Positions 42,410-47,716 of a stretch of DNA of 47,716 nucleotides are shown here, in pieces. The translations under genes were made by a program, and so were the position numbers. Source of the stretch: Acidimicrobiia bacterium (lineage in GTDB: Bacteria > Actinomycetota > Acidimicrobiia > Acidimicrobiales > MedAcidi-G1); NCBI GenBank assembly GCA_012961035.1, contig DUAC01000093.1:1-47716 (forward strand). Direction: 5' to 3'. The stretch's first letter is position 1, and every line of letters starts with the position of its first letter. The notes under the pieces are model-generated. The model ran no database searches and had not been told where the DNA came from. It was given only the letters and a program-made list of their open reading frames with translations.

Positions 42410-43042
42410 TCAGAGACGGATGATGACCGGCACACAGGCAGGGTCGGTGACCCAGGCGAAGAACATCAACTGGGGCTCGCTGCCCGTGATGGTGGCATGG
42501 CGGACGCCCGTCTCGTGGAGGATCACCGAACCCGGGCCGTGGGTGGACCACTCGTCGCCCTTCTGCCAGTCGGCCGAGCCGGTGATCGCCCAGTAGACCT
42601 CGACGGCCTTGTGGGCATGGGACGGGTAGGTGATGCCCGGACCCTGGAGGACCATGCCGGCGAACAGCTCGTCGCTGAGGTACACGGGCGTCGCCGCATC
42701 TCCCGAGACGGCATCCTCGGCGGCTCCGATGATCGGCGAGTAGGCGTAGCCGAGACGCATGGCGTCCATGTCCGGCTCCCCTGCGTAGTCGGGGTAGGGC
42801 GCGGCCCAGGAGGTCCGGGGTGCGATCATCCGGGCCAGGTCGGCTACCGGCCCCTCCCCGGCCGCCAGGGTGGAAGCCAGGTGCTCGTCAACTACCGGCA
42901 GGGTGGTCCGTGGCCGCTCCGGCGCAGGTACGACCCCGCCCAGGGCGTCGGCCAACAGGGCCATGGGCCGCTCCAGATCGGGACGGTCGGCACCCTGGGC
43001 GACGGCCAGGTGGTGGAATGCGGTGAGGAAGGGATCGTCCAC
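42410..43042 (-). CDS. DddQ-like DMSP lyase (cupin)
   Basis: A 210-residue cupin that matches the DMSP lyase family, which splits dimethylsulfoniopropionate to dimethyl sulfide and acrylate. The metal/catalytic pattern is Y139, H142-x-H144-x3-E148-x-Y150, then H182 and W197. The spacings equal those I recall for Ruegeria DddQ (H125, E129, Y131, H163, W178, with Y120). The N-terminal helical half (ADLARMIAPRTSWA) is also typical. The GTG start has a TAGATT box 7 nt upstream. No DMSP transporter or acrylate-utilisation gene is adjacent except an enoyl-CoA hydratase on the same strand. Activity is unproven; some family members have other substrates. Confidence 0.8.
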   Translation of the reverse strand: MDDPFLTAFHHLAVAQGADRPDLERPMALLADALGGVVPAPERPRTTLPVVDEHLASTLAAGEGPVADLARMIAPRTSWAAPYPDYAGEPDMDAMRLGYAYSPIIGAAEDAVSGDAATPVYLSDELFAGMVLQGPGITYPSHAHKAVEVYWAITGSADWQKGDEWSTHGPGSVILHETGVRHATITGSEPQLMFFAWVTDPACVPVIIRL

Positions 43043-43049
43043 GGCGCGG

Positions 43050-43055
43050 AATCTA
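43050..43055 (-). promoter_or_regulatory. -10 box (TAGATT) of the DMSP lyase-like gene
   Basis: Minus-strand TAGATT with a 7-nt gap to GTG 43042; leaderless arrangement. Confidence 0.5.
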
Positions 43056-43105
43056 GGCCCGTGGGCCGGGAGGGCGCCAGTGGCCCGGCGGGACCGGTCA
43101 GCCCC

Positions 43106-43894
43106 TCACGAACCGCTGAAGGTGGCCTTCCCCGGACCGTGCTGGAAGAATGACTCAACGCCGTGTCGGGCATCGTCCGTCTCGAAGACCTCCATGAACA
43201 GGTCCAGCTCAAGGTCCACGCCTGCCGTCGTGGACAACTCGGAGCCCTCGTCGATGGCCCGCTTGGCCGCCCGGATGGCCAGCCGGGGGCCGGCCGCGTA
43301 GCCGGCGGCCAGGGCCAGTGCCCTGTCCAGCAGCTCGTCGTCGGGAACGACCTCGTCGGCCAGGCCGAGGCGCAGGGCCTCCGAGGCGTCCACCTGGGCT
43401 CCGCCCCAGATGAGTCGCTTGGCCGTGGACCGGCCCACCAGACGGGTCAGGCGCTGGGTGGCGCCCCCACCCGGGATGATGCCGAGGAGCACCTCGGGCT
43501 GGCCGAACACCGAACGCTCCCCCAGGATCCTGAGGTCACAGCACCAGGCCAGCTCGGCGCCCCCGCCCAGGGCCAGGCCGTTCACCGCTGCGATGGTGGG
43601 ACACGGGATCCGTTCGAGAGCGGCGAACGCCGAGCGGAATGCATCGGCCTGGGCCCCACGCAGCTCCGGGTCGGCGAACCCGGCCAGCTCGGCACCGGCG
43701 GCGAACATGCGGCCTGCACCGGTGATGACCACGGCACCCGGAGGATCCTCCGAGCAGCCTCGGGCCATGGCCTCGATCTCGTGGAGCAGCGCCGTGTCCA
43801 GGGCGTTCACCTTGGGCCGGTCGAGGGTGGCCAGGAGCACGCCGTCGTCACGTCGGTCGATCTGGAGGAGGGGTTGTTCTGTCAACTCGGTCAC
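43106..43894 (-). CDS. enoyl-CoA hydratase/isomerase family protein
   Basis: Crotonase-fold protein of 262 residues, hydrating 2-enoyl-CoA or a related reaction. Visible: LDRPKVNALD near the N-terminus, the oxyanion hole segments AGRMFAAGAELAGF and NGLALGGGAELAWCCDLRI, and FGQPEVLLGIIPGGGATQRL with a Glu in the usual catalytic region. GTG 43894 was chosen because a TACCCT box lies exactly 6 nt upstream; ATG 43927 is an alternative. It is immediately upstream of the DMSP lyase-like gene on the same strand, but that gene has its own promoter. Confidence 0.93.
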   Translation of the reverse strand: MTELTEQPLLQIDRRDDGVLLATLDRPKVNALDTALLHEIEAMARGCSEDPPGAVVITGAGRMFAAGAELAGFADPELRGAQADAFRSAFAALERIPCPTIAAVNGLALGGGAELAWCCDLRILGERSVFGQPEVLLGIIPGGGATQRLTRLVGRSTAKRLIWGGAQVDASEALRLGLADEVVPDDELLDRALALAAGYAAGPRLAIRAAKRAIDEGSELSTTAGVDLELDLFMEVFETDDARHGVESFFQHGPGKATFSGS

Positions 43895-43900
43895 CGCCGG

Positions 43901-43906
43901 AGGGTA
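43901..43906 (-). promoter_or_regulatory. -10 box (TACCCT) of the enoyl-CoA hydratase gene
   Basis: Minus-strand TACCCT with a 6-nt gap to GTG 43894. Confidence 0.45.
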
Positions 43907-43968
43907 ACCATCCGGTCCGGTTGCCATGGAACCGGGCGGGTCACCCCGGGTCCGGCCCGGAGCCCTCC

Positions 43969-44298
43969 TCAGAGGAAGACGGCAGTGCCCTCGTCGGGGT
44001 CGGGCGCCCCGATGGGACCGTCCGGGTTGAGCGTCTCACCCAGGTTGCGAACCGACGTGACACCGTCCACCCGGTCCTTCAGGATCCGCTCGATCCCGGC
44101 CTTCAGGGTCTGGTCCGAAGCTGGGCAGGTGGTACAGGCGCCGGTCAACTCCACCGTCACCTCGCCGGTCGCCTCATCCACCTCGTGCAGTTCGATGTCG
44201 CCATCGTCGGCCTGGATGGCCGGACGGATGATCTCTATGACCTTCTCCACCCGTACCCGGAGGCCGGGGGCCGGCTCGGTGATCACGTCGATCGACAT
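43969..44298 (-). CDS. NifU-like C-terminal domain protein (Fe-S scaffold)
   Basis: A 109-residue protein consisting of a single NifU C-terminal domain, which carries a transient Fe-S cluster for delivery to apoproteins. The CxxC pair is C55 and C58 (GACTTCPASDQTLK), in the expected context VELTGACxxC. The ATG at 44298 has GAGACT 6 nt upstream. The short C-terminal tail (NPDGPIGAPDPDEGTAVFL) is acidic and looks disordered. A cysteine desulfurase is 4 kb away; other Fe-S clients in the window include IlvD and WhiB. Confidence 0.93.
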   Translation of the reverse strand: MSIDVITEPAPGLRVRVEKVIEIIRPAIQADDGDIELHEVDEATGEVTVELTGACTTCPASDQTLKAGIERILKDRVDGVTSVRNLGETLNPDGPIGAPDPDEGTAVFL

Positions 44299-44369
44299 GT
44301 GCAGAGTCTCGCAGCATCGGACGCCGACGCCACCGCATTCCGGCCCACAACGCACATGCCCGGCAGTCG

Positions 44370-44375
44370 TAGGCT
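44370..44375 (+). promoter_or_regulatory. -10 box (TAGGCT) of the small gene at 44382
   Basis: TAGGCT with a 6-nt gap to GTG 44382; leaderless arrangement. Confidence 0.45.
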
Positions 44376-44381
44376 CGAACG

Positions 44382-44543
44382 GTGCCACACGACCACCTGC
44401 CGGGCATCCGGCTGCTGGCCCACCAGGGCGGCTGGGACGAGATCGGCCTGGTGGCCGCACCCCTGGCAGTGGTCGCAGCCCTCCTCTGGGTGGCCGACCG
44501 ACGGGCCCGGCGCCTCGCCGGACGCCCGAAGGACGACGCCTGA
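44382..44543 (+). CDS. 53-residue single-pass membrane protein
   Basis: Small ORF not recognised as any family. It has one TM helix (about IGLVAAPLAVVAALLWVA) followed by a positive patch (DRRARRLAGRPKDDA), so the C-terminus is probably cytoplasmic. The leaderless -10 box 6 nt upstream, the position between two minus-strand genes without overlap, and GC-rich third positions support coding. It begins divergently from the NifU-like gene. Confidence 0.55.
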   Translation: MPHDHLPGIRLLAHQGGWDEIGLVAAPLAVVAALLWVADRRARRLAGRPKDDA

Positions 44544-44590
44544 CGGCGACCCTCAGGGCGCCTCGTCAGGAAACCCCATCAGGACGCGTC

Positions 44591-44630
44591 GCAGGAACAC
44601 GCCCTCAGGAGCAGGAACACGCCCTCAGGA
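44591..44630. repeat. perfect 20-bp tandem duplication at the murA stop codon
   Basis: GCAGGAACACGCCCTCAGGA is repeated exactly twice (44591-44610, 44611-44630). The second copy includes the murA stop codon (44625-44627), so the first is a duplicated 3' end. Confidence 0.9.
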
Positions 44631-45923
44631 GATGTCGGCTCCCAGGCGGGCCAGGTTGCCGACCAGGTCCTGATAGCCACGCTCCACGTGCTCGGCATCG
44701 GCCACCACCGTCTCACCCTCGGCTGCGAGGCCCGCAACCACCAGGGCCGCACCGGCCCGGATGTCGGGTGCACGCACCGGTGCCCCTGACAGCGCATCCA
44801 CCCCACGCACCACGGCATGGTGGCCCTCCACGCGGATGTCTGCACCCATGCGAACCAGCTCCGGGATGTACCTGAACCTGCCGGCGAACACGTTCTCGGT
44901 GAGTATCCCGACCCCGTCGGCCACCGACAGCAGCGCCACCAGCAGGGGCTTGTAGTCGGTCGCCACCCCCGGGTACGGCAGGGTCGACACGTCCACCGAA
45001 CGCAGTCGGTCCGATGCCGTGGCCACGAGGACATCACCACCGTCGTCCACCCGCAGCCCCATGTCGCCGAGCTTCTCGAGCAGCATCACCATGTGATCGG
45101 CCCGTGCACCCAGCAGTCGTATGGACCCGCCGGCCATGCCGACCGCCGCCAGGTAGGTGGCAGCCTCGATGCGGTCGGGCACCACCGTATGGGTCACCGG
45201 GTGCAGGCTCTCGACCCCCTCCACCGTGATGGTGGAGCTTCCCGCTCCGTCCACCTCGGCTCCCATGGCATTCAGGAAGGCAGCCAGGTCGGCGATCTCA
45301 GGCTCACGTGCAGCGTTGTCGATGACCGTCGTTCCCCTGGCCCTGACCGCCGCCATGAGCAGGTTCTCGGTGGCCCCCACGCTCGGGTACTCGAGGAGTA
45401 CCTGCGCTCCCGTCAACCGCTCGGCCCGACCCTGGATGTACCCGTGGCTGGTCGTGAACGTGGCGCCGAGCTGCTCGAGGGCCCGGAGGTGCATGTCGAT
45501 CGGACGATGGCCGAAGTCGTCACCGCCGGGCACCGACACCCGGGCCTCGCCGAACCGTGCCAGCAGGGGACCCAGGACGACGATGGAGGCGCGCATCCGC
45601 TCCACCTGGTCGTACGGCGCCTCCGGGACCATCACCTCGGGCACGTCGATGGTCATGACGTCGGGCGCCGAACCGGCGGCGCCATGGGCGACTGTCGCTC
45701 CCATTCCCTCCAGGAGCTCGGACATGAGGGCCACGTCGGCGATCCGGGGAACGTTGTGGAGGGTGAAGCGACCGGGGGCCAGCACCGAGGCCGCCATCAG
45801 CTTCAGGACGGAGTTCTTCGCCCCCGAGATGCGTACGGAACCCGACAGCGGGCCCGATCGCCGGACCCGGATGACCGAACGACCGCTGGTCTCCGTATGC
45901 GAATCGTCGGAGGCGGCACCCAC
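44625..45923 (-). CDS. murA: UDP-N-acetylglucosamine 1-carboxyvinyltransferase (Asp active site)
   Basis: First committed enzyme of peptidoglycan synthesis, 432 residues, transferring enolpyruvate from PEP to UDP-GlcNAc. K36/N37 (SGAKNSVLK) are the substrate-binding pair. The mobile loop reads VPGGDDFGHRPIDMH, with D135 in place of the Cys that fosfomycin alkylates, as in Mycobacterium tuberculosis. The GTG at 45923 gives the usual family N-terminus and has a CATACT box 6 nt upstream; a much longer in-frame extension to 46403 overlaps the MFS gene and is a shadow. Confidence 0.95.
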   Translation of the reverse strand: MGAASDDSHTETSGRSVIRVRRSGPLSGSVRISGAKNSVLKLMAASVLAPGRFTLHNVPRIADVALMSELLEGMGATVAHGAAGSAPDVMTIDVPEVMVPEAPYDQVERMRASIVVLGPLLARFGEARVSVPGGDDFGHRPIDMHLRALEQLGATFTTSHGYIQGRAERLTGAQVLLEYPSVGATENLLMAAVRARGTTVIDNAAREPEIADLAAFLNAMGAEVDGAGSSTITVEGVESLHPVTHTVVPDRIEAATYLAAVGMAGGSIRLLGARADHMVMLLEKLGDMGLRVDDGGDVLVATASDRLRSVDVSTLPYPGVATDYKPLLVALLSVADGVGILTENVFAGRFRYIPELVRMGADIRVEGHHAVVRGVDALSGAPVRAPDIRAGAALVVAGLAAEGETVVADAEHVERGYQDLVGNLARLGADIS

Positions 45924-45929
45924 CCCCTC

Positions 45930-45935
45930 AGTATG
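45930..45935 (-). promoter_or_regulatory. -10 box (CATACT) of murA
   Basis: Minus-strand CATACT with a 6-nt gap to GTG 45923; supports the short start. Confidence 0.4.
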
Positions 45936-46002
45936 GTGGGCGGCCGGACGGACCGGAGGGCAGCCCATCACCACCAGCACGCCCGACGGCGCCAGCGGTT
46001 CC

Positions 46003-47619
46003 ATGACGACGGTAGAGGTCGTCCACGAGGTGGACGATCGCGGCCTGTCCGAGCTCCGGGCACCACGAGACGACCTGGTCCGCGAACTGGCGCCCGAGCC
46101 GACCGACCGGATCGGGTCGGCCTCCGGAGAGACCCTCAGGTTCGATCTGGCACACGGTCCGTTCCATGCCTGGGTGCGAACGCTCTGCATCCACCCGCCG
46201 GCTGCAGGCCGACCGGATGCCGGCCACCACCGGGTGGTGGAGACCATCGAGTACCGGGCGGCCGTGGGTGTCTGGCGTCCCCTGTTCGCGCTCCCGCTGC
46301 GCCGCGCCGTCCGATCCAGGAAGGTACCGTGGTGGGCGCCACCCGACCGCCTGGATGCACGGGCCAGTCGGGTGCTGTGCCTCCTGGCCTGCATCCAGGT
46401 CATCGACGGCTACCTGGGCACCGTCATCACCCAGACCATCACCTTCGCCAGCGACGAGTTCCAGCGGAGCGCCACCGCCCAGGGGGTCACGCTGGCCGTG
46501 GTCCGTCTCGGCATCGTCGTGGCACTGGGCGTGGTCGCCCTGGCCGATTCCCACGGCAGACGACGCCTCCTGACGGCCGCCGCCATCCTGGCCGTGGCAT
46601 CCACGGCGCTCGGCGCCCTCTCACCGGGACTCTGGTTCCTGGGGGGCACCCAGCTGGTGGCCCGGGGGCTGACCATGGGCATGGGGATCCTGATCGGGGT
46701 CTTCGCAGCAGAGGAACTCCCCCGCGGCTCACGGGCCTACGGGGTGAGCGTGCTGGCCCTCTGCGCCGCCCTGGGCGCCGGCATGGCCGTATGGGTGCTC
46801 CCGGTGGCCGACCTGGACCCCCGGGGTTGGCGGGTCATCTACCTGGTGCCGTTGCTGGCCGTCCCGGCCCTGGTGGGGATCGGGCGGCGCCTTCCAGAGT
46901 CCCGCCGCTTCACCGCCAACGTCCCGGACGCCACCGCCACCGCCACCGCCACTGCCACCGGACGGTCCCAGGGTGCCCTGAGGCGCATCGAGGGACGCCG
47001 ACTGCTCCTGCTGGCCACCGCGGCGTTCCTCCTGCTGGTGTTCGCCGCACCGGCCAGCCAGTTCCAGAACGACTTCCTGAGGGAGCACCGCGGCTACTCG
47101 GCCACCGGCATCACCCTGTTCACCCTCATGACGAGCACCCCGGCCGGCATCGGCATCTTCGTGGCCGGCCGGCTGGCCGACACCCGGGGACGCAGGGGCG
47201 TGGCCGCGGTCGGGCTGCTCGGGGGTACGGCCTTCATCCTCGTCGCCTACCACTCGGCGGGAGCCGCCATGTGGGCGGCCAGCGTGACGGGCACGGTGCT
47301 GGGCTCGTTGACCGTCGCCCTCGGCGTCTACGGACCCGAGCTGTTCTCGACCAGGCACAGGGCCCGGGCCAACGGCCTGATCGTCACCCTCGGCGTGGCC
47401 GGCAGCGCCACCGGGCTACTGGTGGTGGGGATGCTGGCCGACCGGTTCGGGTCGTACGGACCGGCCTTCACGGTCGTCGCCATCGGACCGGTGCTGGCCG
47501 CCGTGCTGGTACTGCGCTGCTTCCCGGAGACGGCCCGCGTGGAACTGGAGGTCCTGAACCCCGGCGACGCCGACCCGGATGGCGCATCATCGGACAGCGC
47601 AGCCCCCGACGGGACCTGA
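46003..47619 (+). CDS. MFS transporter with N-terminal SRPBCC-like domain
   Basis: A 538-residue fusion. Residues 1 to about 120 are soluble and resemble an SRPBCC/polyketide-cyclase domain (FDLAHGPFHAWV, then VVETIEYRAAVGVWRPLF). From about 125 on there are 12 predicted TM helices of the major facilitator superfamily, with the A-motif-like ADSHGRRR after TM2 and its second-half copy ADTRGRRG. The central loop contains an Ala-Thr run from a GCCACC microsatellite (46930-46959). The ATG at 46003 is the first in-frame start after the murA promoter; no good ribosome binding site is visible. Transport substrate unknown; a hydrophobic ligand for the N-terminal domain is plausible. Confidence 0.85.
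   Translation: MTTVEVVHEVDDRGLSELRAPRDDLVRELAPEPTDRIGSASGETLRFDLAHGPFHAWVRTLCIHPPAAGRPDAGHHRVVETIEYRAAVGVWRPLFALPLRRAVRSRKVPWWAPPDRLDARASRVLCLLACIQVIDGYLGTVITQTITFASDEFQRSATAQGVTLAVVRLGIVVALGVVALADSHGRRRLLTAAAILAVASTALGALSPGLWFLGGTQLVARGLTMGMGILIGVFAAEELPRGSRAYGVSVLALCAALGAGMAVWVLPVADLDPRGWRVIYLVPLLAVPALVGIGRRLPESRRFTANVPDATATATATATGRSQGALRRIEGRRLLLLATAAFLLLVFAAPASQFQNDFLREHRGYSATGITLFTLMTSTPAGIGIFVAGRLADTRGRRGVAAVGLLGGTAFILVAYHSAGAAMWAASVTGTVLGSLTVALGVYGPELFSTRHRARANGLIVTLGVAGSATGLLVVGMLADRFGSYGPAFTVVAIGPVLAAVLVLRCFPETARVELEVLNPGDADPDGASSDSAAPDGT
46930..46959 (+). repeat. GCCACC hexanucleotide microsatellite inside the MFS gene
   Basis: Five in-frame GCCACC units (one with a silent change) encode an Ala-Thr repeat in the central cytoplasmic loop; length changes would stay in frame. 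Confidence 0.75.
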
Positions 47620-47639
47620 TTGGCCGGCGACAGGTCGGG

Positions 47640-47716
47640 TCAGGTCGGAAACGTGTCGGCCAGCCAGGCCTCGACGGCGTCGCAGACCAACTCGTCGCAG
47701 CCCTTCAGGTCGTGGC
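47640..47716 (-). CDS. C-terminal end of an unidentified protein (cut by window edge)
   Basis: An open minus-strand frame enters from the right edge and ends at a TGA at 47640, giving the tail HDLKGCDELVCDAVEAWLADT then FPT. Codon use matches the neighbours and the spacing to the MFS stop (20 bp) is normal. Too short to identify; it could be the last helix of an alpha/beta-hydrolase. Confidence 0.5.
   Translation of the reverse strand, partial: HDLKGCDELVCDAVEAWLADTFPT

Noticed and set aside
44591..44630. Two-copy repeat as a CRISPR remnant
   Set aside because: Copies are directly adjacent without spacers and no cas genes are present; it is a simple tandem duplication.
45157..46002. N-terminal extension of the MFS gene antisense to murA
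   Set aside because: Runs through the murA coding region on the other strand and has no domain character; the real start is near 46003.

Overview
The window is very GC-rich and almost wall-to-wall coding, with short intergenic gaps on both strands. A WhiB-type Fe-S regulator, a DsbA-like protein of the mycothiol-linked Rv2466c type, a CtpE-type P-ATPase, a DinF-type MATE protein and a MurA with aspartate instead of the fosfomycin-target cysteine all point to an actinobacterium. A DMSP-lyase-like cupin and the mixture of acyl-CoA/P450 catabolic genes suggest an aquatic, probably marine, lineage such as Acidimicrobiia (inference). Many genes on both strands carry a TAnnnT -10 box 6-7 nt before the start codon, the arrangement of leaderless actinobacterial transcripts, and I used it to choose several starts.

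Region 1 (1-9516): SDRs, a GH43-like beta-propeller protein, a sugar epimerase-like protein, a cytochrome P450, a SnoaL-like protein, a class III CoA transferase overlapping a Nudix hydrolase, and a P-type ATPase. Region 2 (9609-21285): glutamate dehydrogenase with two SDR genes, one degenerate and one intact; whiB; a didomain MaoC-like hydratase; a peroxiredoxin plus CoA transferase; aldehyde dehydrogenase; D-aminoacylase-like amidohydrolase; O-methyltransferase; thiolase. Region 3 (21429-27436): branched-chain amino acid synthesis, ilvB-ilvN-ilvC behind a leader peptide with a Val-Val-Val-Leu run and a terminator hairpin (attenuator), then ilvD. Region 4 (27531-39852): MATE exporter, gatC-gatA-gatB with an upstream PASTA kinase, ligA, and a cysteine desulfurase-mnmA pair for tRNA thiolation. 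Region 5 (39913-47716): methyltransferase, DsbA-like protein, rhomboid protease, DMSP-lyase-like cupin, enoyl-CoA hydratase, NifU-like protein, murA and an MFS transporter with an extra soluble N-terminal domain.

The most unusual item is the peroxiredoxin at 15310-15762 (minus strand). A naive translation gives only a C-terminal fragment, but the reading frame continues upstream through one in-frame TGA to an ATG with a strong ribosome binding site. The TGA sits exactly at the peroxidatic cysteine of the TPGC motif, and a small hairpin with a G in the first two loop positions lies at the right distance downstream for a bacterial SECIS. I read it as a selenocysteine-containing, BCP/PrxQ-type peroxiredoxin with no cysteine at all. 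The Sec machinery is not in the window, so this needs confirmation from the rest of the genome.

No tRNA, rRNA, CRISPR array, insertion sequence or phage gene was seen. No gene-free stretch exceeds 300 bases; the two longest gaps (12779-13016 and 17310-17569) hold promoter and operator-like sequence described below.
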